From Ianthella basta (lineage: Eukaryota > Porifera > Demospongiae > Verongiida > Ianthellidae): a DNA stretch of 64,000 bases. The notes below the pieces were generated by a model. The model did not search any database, had not been told where the DNA came from, and saw only the letters and a program-made list of their open reading frames with translations. The translations under genes were made by a program, and so were the position numbers. Location: the NCBI GenBank assembly GCA_964019415.1, contig OZ025883.1:3223586-3287585 (forward strand), given 5' to 3'. Below, piece by piece: positions 12,201 through 22,810 of this stretch (positions are counted from its first letter, which is position 1; every line of letters starts with the position of its first letter).

Positions 12201-15200
12201 TTTGGCAATGATCACTGATAGGCACATGCAAAGCATTCCAATGTGTGTACTTATCTGCGTAGTGGTTGGCACTGATTGGCATTGGTTGCTACCACTCAAT
12301 GTATGTACTAGTGTGTGCCATTCAAGCAAGAAAGCATTTGTCCCTGTACATAAGTATATTACATGGTATAATGTGGCCCAATTATGCTTGGTGCCATTGT
12401 GTACATGATGACAGCACCCACTGATGTTGACTGTTGTCTATGGACAGTATGTATATCTTATAGACAAACTGGTCTTTAAGTAGGCAAGGATTACAATCAT
12501 ACTTCACTGTAGTGCCATGTAAGGTCAAGCATGTAAGTAGATTTCATTATGAGACAGAGTGACATAATGGAATAGGCTCTCTCTCCCCAGTGTACCAAGC
12601 ATACATCAGCAATATACATGTGTATACAAACATAGTATTTTGCTCCTCGAACAAGATTAACAACAGTAATGTGCTTGTGAACTTTTTGTTTTAAATTTGC
12701 CATACTAGCCAAAAACAATATTGAAGTTATGGAATCTGAATGCAGTGGGTGTATTCTCCGTACCCCGTCATTCACACAATTAAGTCCTTGGTGTATCCCT
12801 TCATGTGTAGGCCTCTGTGTGGATGTGGGGGATGCCATAGGAAGAGGGACTACACATTCGGACATATTGCTAAAGACTCCTGTGGTTGTAACACAGCCGC
12901 ACTAGCCCTCACGGTTGGCCTGTCCAAACGTGACATCGTCTACGTCTCCTACCACAATGAGGTGAGTGCAGTGCCTCATTGTCCATGCGGGTGCAAGCTA
13001 CGTGTACATGACTTATTAACTTTACATTGTATGTATGTATTGGTTGCATCTACAGATATTCATGGCACCCTTTGCTGTTCTACTTGACCGGGATAGGAGA
13101 ACAGTGGTCATTGCCATCCGTGGGACTATGTCACTCTCGGTGTGTGCTCTAGAAGTGTATAGTAATCAAGGTTTTTACTGCATGTAACACACAAGTGTAC
13201 CTGGATGCTTTTCTCTGAAGTCTTGATTGCATGAATAAGCATGTTACATTAAGCTTATGTAGGCTCATAAATGTACTCTGAGTACCTTACCAACTGAGGA
13301 CTTGGCTCATAATGCAGTAGGGTGTGCAATGTAGTTTCAAAGCTACTTTACTCCACTGGCAACTCCATGGAGTTTGCATGGCATTGTATATTCTACTCAC
13401 AGATCACAGTGTTACATATGTTACGTATATGGGCAAGACACTTACACAGCACCTCCCCCCATCCCCTTCTCCTCACTAGGATGTGCTGACAGATCTGTCA
13501 ATCTCTTTGGAAAATGTCAAGATCAAGGAAAAACCCTATGATGAGCTGGACACACAAGTGCACAAGGTACTGCCATGGACTGTTTAGCAAGTCTGTAGTG
13601 TTGCATACTTCCAAGGATAGTTCCAAGCCAGTGTGCATGTGTGTGTGGTACAGCTCCATTCAAAACACATGAGCCTACTCTTCTGTCCAGTGACTGGTTT
13701 CTGTACATATTAGCATGGCAAGGCATTAGTCTCTGAAGCCAGACTGTTGCTCAAGGACAAGTCAAATAGACAATCGAATCACATGAGCCAGATTTGACAA
13801 GCCATCTTTGTACACAAGAAGACTATTCTTGTAGCAGTGTTTAATTGGCTTTCTTTGAGGCAGAACAAGTAAAGTTAATATGTTTGTAGAGTACATGTGT
13901 ATGTACGTATGTATGCTGTTGAGCGTTAGCTGAGGGGGTGTTGTGTGTGGTTTTGAGTGGTTGAGTAGATGGGGAAAAAATCTTAGGCAAGAAAGTCTCT
14001 AAAAAGACTCCAGACTGAGGAACGCTAGCTATTAGCTTTCCGTGGATATCTCCATAGCTTCTTTCTTACCATCTCTGAAGTACACAGCTCTCTGGCACAG
14101 CTCTCACATGGTCTTTCAGCACTGCAACAAGGTGGCCAACAGTATAGTGATCAGTCGCTTCCATCTCCCAGCTGTTTTGTATATGTATCACTAGCTACAG
14201 CTACTGCCCACTGCTGTTTGGGCGGCACATCAACACATCTCTGTTTGATCACTCCATTTCGTCTTAGGCGAGTAAGAAAGCTAGCTCTGTGGCTAGTGTG
14301 ATCCTCCTTGGATATATATATGCAAACTTGAGTGGTGACGAAGCTATTCACTATTGCATGCAATATGTGACAATATAACGTTTCATTTCATTCCCTTCTG
14401 TAAACCATTCTACCGACAGTAATATGGTCTGTCTGTTTTGTTTTATGTCATTCCATTTTAGAATAGATGGCTGTGGAACAGAACGATTGGAGGATCAACA
14501 CAGAACCATTAGGCACAGCCCAAATGGAATTTGCACTTACTACTCACAGCAGCAGCTCAGCCGTTCGAAATCGTGTCTCCTGCCTGTGCCCGGTCGTCCG
14601 TAGTCGCTTCATTCACTGGGAGCCACATTGTCTTAATAGTTTTATTCAGCGCTAACGTATTAATTGATTTACTCACCGACCCGTTCGTCTGTTTTGTAGT
14701 TTATCTGTACAAAGGAAAGGTCATTCCATACTTCCAGTGTTTCTTAAAATCAAAAGAATAACGTTATATTGTCACATACCATACAAAGTTGACACAAGTA
14801 CACAACATGGTCTATGACTGTCATTAACAAGTACATGTGCTTAGGTTGCCGTGCAAGCAAGCACCTGATATGTATGTATGTAACTCAATTTGTTGTGCTC
14901 TTCAATCAGGAGCAGCTTACCCCTCCCCTCCCCCATGTAGGGAATGCTGGTCACTGCCGTTAATATTCTTTTGGAAATGAAGAAGCAACGTGTCATTGCC
15001 AACATCAAATCAGAATTTCCCGTAAGTTTCTTATTCTTTAATGACATGTGCATACAGATGTGCTTTAAACAACAACAGTACACTGTGCTGCTAAGGGTCT
15101 TGTAGCTGTATTTTGCACCACACATTGTGATTTAGAGGACCATGCATCAGCTGTGCATTGAGTAGGTATAATGTGTCTGTCAGATGGCTAGAGTGTTTAA

Positions 15201-17322
15201 TAGGCTTTTGTGACCTCTGCAGGAATGCAGTGATTTCTCCATCACTGTTGTTGGTCACTCACTTGGAGCAGGAGTGGCCAGTGTCCTGGCCCTGCTGCTG
15301 AAGACAGATGAAAGGCTGAAGGCAATGCACGTCAATGATGTCCACTGCTATGTGTACGAGCCTCCAGGTTGTGTTTTCAGGTACGCACTTTGGATAAGTC
15401 CTCTGATGCAGTGTTGGAGCAATGTAGACACCTACTTATATACTGTTTTTCAATACCATCTTGTTTATATGATTTGTAATACATGTCTGAAATTGATTGC
15501 TTTATACTTTGACAGTGTGCGTGCAATGTACGTACAAATAGTCACTATGGGATAGGGGACTGCGTAGTTTAGAACCGAGAAACTATACATCCCATGTATG
15601 AGTGAGTGTGGCATTAGGCGAATGCTTCATTTAAAATGCATAGCTTAGACTGGTATATTGGTTGTTTATGATCCTAACCTCTCTGATTTCACCTATACCC
15701 TGCAGTTATCCTTTGGCAGAGTACTCGAAGAGCTTCATTACTAGTATTGTTCTCAACAATGATTTGGTGCCATCGTAAGTGTCATGGTCCTGCACTGGCT
15801 GCTCAAGTACCATGTGCTTGTGGTACTGTTCTCCCATCACCTTGTGCCTAGGCTGAATTGGAGGTCTTTGCTGCTCCTGAAACACTCCATGCTGAAGCAC
15901 CTTCACAGGTCAACTGATCCCAAGGTACTATATATACTTATCTAATACAATGGGACCTGTCTAAGATGGTCACTGTGTTAGGCAGCCATCTCTCAGCCAG
16001 CCTCCCTGGCCCCAAGTAGCGCTAAAACATTGCAGTCTTCCTCCATAGAGCAGGCACCTCTGTATGTAGATCAGTTAAAACTGGCCCACAGGTGGCTGTC
16101 TTAGACAGGTTTCACTGTATGCAGTGTTAGTTATAATGCCATCATAGCAACTGCAGCTGTTGCAATCCACAAGCACACAATCATTTGTAGCCTCCTGTTT
16201 ACAATAGTTGGTACTGTTCTGTTATGTGTAGTCTTGTGAATAGTATTCCTATAAGGTTTGTTAAGAATTTCATTTACTTTTCTTCTGTATCACATGGCAG
16301 TACCAGATATTGTACCGAGGCATTGCTCCACGCTGTGCTTCTGCCCATTCACTGGGGGATGAAGAAAAGGCTTCGTCTCATCATGACCAATTTGTCCACA
16401 CAGTGTTTGAGAAACCAGACTGCCTTGATGATCTTGGCAAGCTGAGGCAGAAGCCAATCAGGACATTTCGCCAGGCTGCAGATGTGGTTTTATTTGCTCA
16501 GAGGTGGAAGAATAAGGGTACTCACCAGAGCAGAAGGAAAGTCAGCCATGGGACATGTGAGGCTATTAGTGAGGTGTGTCCTGTGCCAACATTTATTCCT
16601 GGTAGGGTGCTTCATGTGCAGGAGTACAAGGAGCCATCTTGGTGAGTTCTGATGTTCATCCTTCTAACTACATACTGGAGTGCTCTGAGCCTAATACTGT
16701 CCTTGTCACTTCATGCTATCAAATTTCAACCTCATCTTGTCATTCTTGTATCAGTTTTGTATTGTACATTTATTTTTTGCAATCGTACAAAGTATTATGT
16801 ATCAGGTCACATGCTCAGCAAACCCTTTACTGCTCCACTTGTGGCTTGTTCTGCCCTTACAGTTGTCCTGGTTTTACTAAGTCACACTACCGTGTTAGTT
16901 GCAAGGCCAATGAGGACTTTGGTGTGCTTCGGCTTGGAGAGAAAGCACTGGACAGCCACCTCCCAAACAGTTTAAGTGCAGCTTTCAAGATCCTCAAACG
17001 TCAAATTGAGCAAGGGCAAGGTTTTACATTGGATGACTTTCCAACCAGACCAGAAGATTTGCAAGGCAACTGCGCTGAAGTTAGACTGACAGATAATTTT
17101 GTTTTCAGCACAGCTCAGCCCACAACACAGGTGCCACTCACGGTGCAGCCACTGCAAGATGCTCCTAGTGGTGTCTACTGGCACCCAAGGGTGGCTGGCC
17201 GAGCAAGCTATGAGCTAACGCAGATGAATGGATCCGGAAGTGCTAGCCACAGCTTACCTGTGGTTGTGGAGGTCTCAGAGAGGCCAAATGCTACTACTCA
17301 GCCTTCCATTACACTCGTGTAA
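9253..17322 (+). CDS. sn1-specific diacylglycerol lipase (DAGL alpha/beta type), complete
   Basis: A membrane lipase that hydrolyses diacylglycerol to 2-monoacylglycerol (2-AG). Exons: 9253-9347, 9520-10336, 10648-10731, 11673-11797, 12811-12961, 13056-13139, 13480-13566, 14941-15021, 15223-15380, 15706-15774, 15852-15924, 16301-16641, 16863-17322. All phases close, giving 874 aa. The start MPALKCW..FSSDDLVV aligns with the conserved DAGL N-terminus. Four hydrophobic segments follow in the first ~180 residues. The catalytic domain shows GWPMYC, the cysteine-rich CGCGGCH..DSCGCNTAA, VVIAIRGT, nucleophile motif TVVGHSLGAG, the probable catalytic Asp in IVLNNDLVPS, HRSTDPK, and a His in PGRVLHV. 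The ~150-residue last exon fits the family's variable tail. Length lies between human DAGLB (~670) and DAGLA (~1040), so the subtype is left open. The start was chosen on homology; exon 1 is too short to stand out by length. Confidence 0.95.
11312..11513 (+). repeat. 202-bp direct repeat, left copy (DAGL intron 3)
   Basis: This segment, starting TGCTTTTAGTGTCTGTTACA and ending ATTGGCATTGGTT, is nearly identical to 12086-12287. Exon 4 of the lipase (11673-11797) lies between the two copies. Confidence 0.9.
12086..12287 (+). repeat. 202-bp direct repeat, right copy (DAGL intron 4)
   Basis: This is the second copy of the 11312-11513 segment, differing by scattered substitutions and small indels. 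Both copies are in the same orientation and flank exon 4. Confidence 0.9.
15948..16117. mobile_element. Small inverted-repeat element (MITE), CCTGTCTAAG family
   Basis: The left end CAATGGGACCTGTCTAAG and right end CTTAGACAGGTTTCACTG are imperfect inverted repeats, flanked by TA on both sides (15946-15947, 16118-16119). It has no coding capacity. It lies in a lipase intron, and a relative is at 33342-33536. TA duplication suggests Tc1/mariner or pogo mobilisation. Confidence 0.7.
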
Positions 17323-18185
17323 TTGTCTCTTTACACAGTTTAGTCTATAGACCACCAGTGCTAGGATAATCCGTGTGCTGTCATACACAGACTGCTTATT
17401 TCCAGCTTCAGTATCACTATGGACAATGTAATGTGTATACTGTATGTTTCCCTAACCTCCTCAGCATCTGTAGTGTATCCACTGCCATACTTCATTGATG
17501 TACATGAATGAATATAATTTTAATTAATGCATATCTTGTGACGCTCTATGCAACAGTGCAGTGTCCCTGGGCCTCTGAAAGTTTGATGGCGAACCATTGT
17601 CGTGTGCAGGAGGTTGGCAGGGAAAATATGGCCTAATAAACGCTTTCGCTGTTCCTTCCTTGGCTGCTGGCTGTTGGAGAACACCGATGATTCAGTGCAC
17701 CCTACAGCACAGCATCGTAGTGCTTTGAACATTTGGTGGCAATTCGTTCACAGGCGCATGAGAAAAAGTGGAGACAAAGCACGAGTCTATGGCAACATGG
17801 CAACTGCCAGAGGGAGAATAGTAATTAAGAAGATGCTTTTTGTTTGTATTACAGCATACAAACAACCACCGCCATCACTACATAGATACGCTCCCTGATA
17901 GATTTGGGCTTCACAATGGCTATATATGAGATCCCTACATGGATAGTATATAGCAAGACATTAATTTGGATTGCCTGCATGAGCTATTCATAATATATTC
18001 TATAGCATATCTTGTCTTGAAATTACTATAATCAGTACGGATAATGCTACAATAATACTAAATATTAAAATTTTAACTATGTCTACATTTTTCTATTTTC
18101 CAATGAGGAAAGCAAAATACATAGCAATTAAGAACACACTGATTCTGTGTGTGCATATGTAGTTCCTACAAAGAAATTAGCTAAA
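17323..18185. other. Convergent 3' intergenic region between DAGL and SLC33A1
   Basis: An AATAAA at 17635-17640 is a possible lipase polyadenylation signal, about 313 bases after the stop. A frame open at 17602-17898 shows no family resemblance. Positions 17841-17888 match the complement of 51772-51816. The rest is AT-rich with no other feature seen. Confidence 0.45.
17841..17888 (+). repeat. 48-bp dispersed repeat with TTTGTAT/ATACAAA hairpin
   Basis: The segment contains TTTGTATTACAGCATACAAA, a 7-bp stem, followed by CAACCACC and CTACATAGAT. An inverted, almost identical copy is at 51772-51816, upstream of the fold-back and small ORF next to the second LINE. It may be the end of a transposable element. 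Confidence 0.6.
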
Positions 18186-20794
18186 CTAAGCAGTTGATAT
18201 CTTAGTTAGCCCTGGGCACCTCCATTGCCTCAGGTCCCGTTGCTGCAGGTCTACAAACGCTCTCCTCCAGATCCAGTACCACACCAGGCCGAGTAGCACA
18301 CATACAGCACACTCAGTGTAGTAGCCATCCCACTGGGTCACACAGTGGCCTCCAGTAGAGTTACAAGCCTGCACACAGGGAGCATGGAAGGAAGAGTCGC
18401 AGCTGTCAGGCACTAGTCAGGATCAATACCTATATAAAATAATCTAAGTAGACTACCATTTGTCAGTCTGGCTAGTGGGCAGGAAGTAGGGTATAGCAAT
18501 AGAGGTAATGTAAATGTACGTAGAAAGAGGATGGATTGCCTGAATGAACATTACTAATGGTATGCAGAAAGGGTTACCTGCTGACGACACACCTCAGAGG
18601 AGACACACACCTATGTACGTACATGGCATAATAAAAACAAACCCATCCAACCTAGGACTACAGTAGACTAGTAACTGATAGTAGTGGACTATATGTACTT
18701 CAGTTCTCACCACAATTGCTACACTTGAACTTTCACATAATTAACCCTGCAGCACGCAAGCACCACAGGGTTAAAGCAGTTGGTTATGTGTGTTTGTGTG
18801 CCCGGTTCGATTTTTCCATACACTAACGAATTGGCCAAGAAGACCTAAGGATTGCCTCAGCACTGCAAAAGATTCAATTAAAACATGAGTTTTTGTAAAA
18901 ACAGCCTCATCACAAAGCTACAGAATACACGTGGAAGCTATTATTCTATAGCACAGCTGTCAGCCATTTTGTTTATCCTCACTAGTGCATGAGTGTACTT
19001 AAATCACGTGACATTGCTCTCAATCACATGGTGTTTTAAGTTGCCAGCTTTGCATTGCGTTTGTGCATCGCTATATAGTGCACGTGCATATCTTAATCAC
19101 TGGACATGGATCGGGACTACATGGCATGATTCGCCTGAAAAAAGATACCGTAGATGCTATAACTTTCATGGGGTTACACTTTCACGATTTTTGCAGATCA
19201 ACAACCATCTGCGAACGTTTCGCCCAGTGAAAACTTACAAAAGGCTTTATTTCTCCTGCTTGAGACTCTGCAACTGCGAAAGTAAAAACACGAAAAATGT
19301 GAAAACTCATGAACTGCGAAAGTTTAACCCTGCGAAAGTTAAAGCGTATACGGTATGTCCTCAAAGCTGAGGGTTTAGTACTTTAGTGCCTAGCTATGGC
19401 TGTGCATGGGGTACAAATGGATACACATGGGGTTCAAGTGGGTGCAGGCAGTACGCACCTCGAGCTGATGCATCGTGTCACAGTCCATGTTGAGTTCTTT
19501 CCCTCCTTGACAGGACTTGTACGTCAGTGGGTCTAAGAACCACAGTGCCACAGTGCCTGGCCAGTAAGCACCGAGGTTAGAAATAGTGTTGAGGAGGGTC
19601 ATGTAGGTGCCACCAATGGCAGGGTCACTGATGCGGGCATGGAAAGCCATCTGGGTCACAAACATGGAGTTTGCTGCTACCTGCAAAGAGGCATTCCAAA
19701 ACACTCAGAGGTGCTGGGCAGGTCTCCTAACTGCCCAATAGGCATGCCCACACTAGCGCACTAATTAGGAGTGAGTGTACATTCAAACTCACGTGTGTAT
19801 GTGTCTCTACATTCAACTGAATCAATTCAAAACTATCAGCATGGAGTGGAGCACACCTATTACCCAATTTAGCTAGCAGTACACCAACAAAGGCAGAAGA
19901 CGGCTGGGTCATAGAACAAGCCTAGATCTCTAACAGAGACAGAGCTGCAACCACCAATAATAAAGGAGGAACACAGCTGTCTGCAACAGATTCTTGCGAA
20001 TGGATAAACACATATAAATTCCCACCTATGTATTAATACTTAACAGTACAGCATTAGCACAAACAAACACACAGCAATGCATTGAATAGATCAAGAAGGT
20101 GCTCACAATCAAATTTACCAGCACACACATGAGCACAGCCACACATACCTGGTGCAGCATGAAAATGGCAATGATGATGACATAGTACATTAAGGGGAAG
20201 TTTCCATCACTACCAAACATGGGTGTGAACCACACCACAGCAGCGAAAACCACTCCCATAAACATTCGCACTGGGTAGGCCTTCATCCAGAGATTCAGTG
20301 GGGTAGGACCAGCAACAAACCGACTGGAGCAGAGGGAGAAAATATGGTGCAAATGCTATATATCACACAGTGAGTACAAACATGTGTGTAGATGCTTCAC
20401 TAATCAAACCTTAACACTAGAGGTGTCAGTATCAGCAATGGCACTAAAGGTACAGCAATGAGGGCAAGCTTGTCTTTGGGCACACCAGCATCAATCAGCT
20501 TGAGACCAGTAGCTGCTTCAGGTGCAGCAAAAGCAACCTGCACAAACATACACACATACTTACTAGTCTCGCATAGCCAGACTGCCATTTTGTTCACCCC
20601 CTCAATAGACATTTAGGAGGGTGTGTACAAATGGTATTCAGACTATGTGAAACTACATACACAGGAATGCATTTAGGGGTGGAAGTGATGCATTTGCCCT
20701 CCCTACCCCCCCCCCCCCTCACTTCTTGCATTGCCCTCTTAATTCTTGGAACCTCAGTTTCATCCCCATTGAAACATTCCTAAATATAGCACTG

Positions 20795-20858
<64 letters not shown>

Positions 20859-22528
20859 CACCACAAACCATACATAGACGCACACACACACACACCATAC
20901 AAACACACATACAATACGTCATGATCTCCCAATGAACAACACACTCATCACAGTAGCTCCTCATTCATAAAGGTGCTGTCAATAAATAGCTGTCAATACT
21001 ATCACATCATGACACAATAGATGAATCCACACAACTACCAAAAGGGGATGACTAACAAGGTACGTATACACCTAATCCTATCAATTCATTATGTGTAACC
21101 AAATTCCAATATGTAGACAGCTACAGTAGTTTAGTGGATTTCCCAATCATCAATGAACTCACAACTCAGCTCTGAACTACGTATGACTTTACAGTACATT
21201 TGGCTGAACACCATCATTTCGCTACATCTCTAGTTGCTTATCACACAAAAGTGAGGTGAACGTTTGGTGGCAACTCATGAGTCAAGTACGTATGTAATGC
21301 TAGAGCTAACCATTTCACAACCCCTGAACACACAGCGTAGTGTGACAAACCAACGCCTGCTTGCACTCTACACATAACATACTATGAAACATATAGCAGT
21401 AAGGTATGGAACCTGCACAGTCACTGTAACAGGCAGCAACCACTCTAAACACCCAGCTTTTCTGCCCAAAATAGCATTAAATGTTGCATAGACCCCTTAA
21501 AGGCAATCTTAACAGCCCACAGGTGGCTGTCGTAGACATCTTTCCGTCTACCCCTGTACATAAATCACATGGCATATTGACAGTAAGAAGGCATGAAAAG
21601 GATTTCGTGCAACAAGGCAATTGAGATGCTCATTGGCATAGGCCCCATTGCTGAGGCCTCTCTCCAGCTGAACGTACACGCACCACACACACACCTTGGC
21701 AGTGATGTGAGCCAGTGCGTAGAGAATAACAGGCCACAGTCCCACAACTGAAACAAGCTGCTTGTAAGCCTTTACAATGCTGATCTTCTCTGCACCCCTT
21801 TCTGTTTCCTTCTTGAGCACCCACACCAATGTAGTGGTAATGATGAACACACAGCCCCAGAAAAACATGAAGTCACTCAAGGTGACGACACCAGTGTCAG
21901 CTGGCTCACTCCTCAGGTAAGCATTGCAGAATTCCTTTGATTCAAGTGCAATAAAGACAGTGTACCCTAGAAAGTACCCTGCAGTCTGACCCACTGAATT
22001 ACAAGTGGATGCATAGCCGATGTTCACTTTGGATAGCATAGTCAGTGCCCACCCGTCTACCGCTATGTCTTGAGTGGCTGCACACAGGTACAGCATGAAG
22101 AACATCACAGTCAGCAGCCCAACATTAGGGACCTCCCCATGCTCCCCCAACAAAACATCCACCCAGCGGGACAGCAGAAGCATGGCCGCTCCCATCAGAT
22201 ACTGTATGGGTATTAGCCACGTCTTGCGTCTACCAATGCGTGAGCTGTACACTGAGTCCACAATGGGAGCATATAAGAGCTTCAGCGTGAACGGCCAAGA
22301 CACGACGCTAAAGAGAGCTTGCTGTTTGTAGCCCACGTGCCTGACCTGTAGCAGCATGGGGACGCTACCGGCCAGCCCCATTGGTATGCCTTGTAAGATG
22401 TACAGAAACAGGAGGAGGAGCATGTTCGCGGTGTCAAGTCGCCAATTGGGCTTGTCTTCTTTCTGTTCACCGTCACAGTCTTCATCTTGATTGCTCGTCA
22501 TCATGCCGCTCGGTTTTCTGAGGCTCAT
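18186..22528 (-). CDS. SLC33A1: Acetyl-CoA transporter of the endoplasmic reticulum (SLC33A1/AT-1)
   Basis: A major-facilitator protein that carries acetyl-CoA into the ER lumen for protein and glycan acetylation. Exons in transcript order: 22528-21695, 20537-20410, 20323-20149, 19680-19459 (or to 19455), 18412-18186. Family signatures: NMLLLLFLYILQGIPMGLAG, TWLIPIQYLMG, CAATQDIAVDGWAL, NIGYASTCNSVGQTAGY, GLKLIDAGVPKDKLAL, AGPTPLN, SDPAIGGTYMTLLNT, ISNLGAYWPGTVALW and, at the C-terminus, CVTQWDGYYTE. Length is about 529 aa against about 549 in human. The last junction is uncertain: the good donor GTGCGT after 19459 is out of phase with the only possible acceptor (before 18412), whereas a weaker donor GTACTG after 19455 restores phase. 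The start lies 282 bp from the divergent CTDNEP1 start. Confidence 0.93.
19148..19353. mobile_element. 206-bp MITE related to the pogo-like element at 60980-61772
   Basis: The ends CCGTAGATGCTATAACTTTC and GCGAAAGTTAAAGCGTATACGG are imperfect inverted repeats with internal GCGAA(A/C)GTTT words. TA flanks both sides (19146-19147, 19354-19355). It lies in the last intron of SLC33A1. The terminal words match the long TIRs of the 60.98-kb element, so it is probably mobilised by the same transposase class. Confidence 0.65.
20796..20857. repeat. (CA)31 microsatellite
   Basis: An uninterrupted CA dinucleotide run of 62 bp in an SLC33A1 intron, followed by shorter interrupted CA runs to about 20912. 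Confidence 0.97.
21511..21558. repeat. Remnant of the CCTGTCTAAG MITE family
   Basis: CCCACAGGTGGCTGTC followed by TAGACATC and CCCCTGTA matches the right end of the elements at 15948-16117 and 33342-33536. The left end is not recognisable. Confidence 0.4.
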
Positions 22529-22810
22529 CCTGCTGGACTCGCTGGCGTATGTGCGATTGCGTGTTTTACCGTTACTAGATATCGCATTTCAGGTGTCCAC
22601 CGCATAACTCCGTAATATTTCCGCATTCTCTCTTTCAAAAGGTGAGGGGATTTTCAAGTGCTGCTGTATAGACAAGTCAGTACGTGAAGGGCATCGCTTT
22701 GGGAGGTACCAAGAGAGTATCACGAAGCAGTCTTCAAGGTACTTTCCAGAAGGACTTCAATCTAAGCTGGCCGACTTCAGAGGCTCACTTGTGAAGCACT
22801 TGTTAGTGGG
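22529..22810. promoter_or_regulatory. Divergent promoter between SLC33A1 and CTDNEP1
   Basis: Only 282 bp separates the start codons of two genes on opposite strands, so both promoters and 5' UTRs must share this gap. No TATA box is evident. Bidirectional promoter use is inferred from the geometry. Confidence 0.6.

Noticed and set aside
20719-20964. Cys/Val or Thr/His-rich frames
   Set aside because: They are translations of the (CA)n microsatellite.
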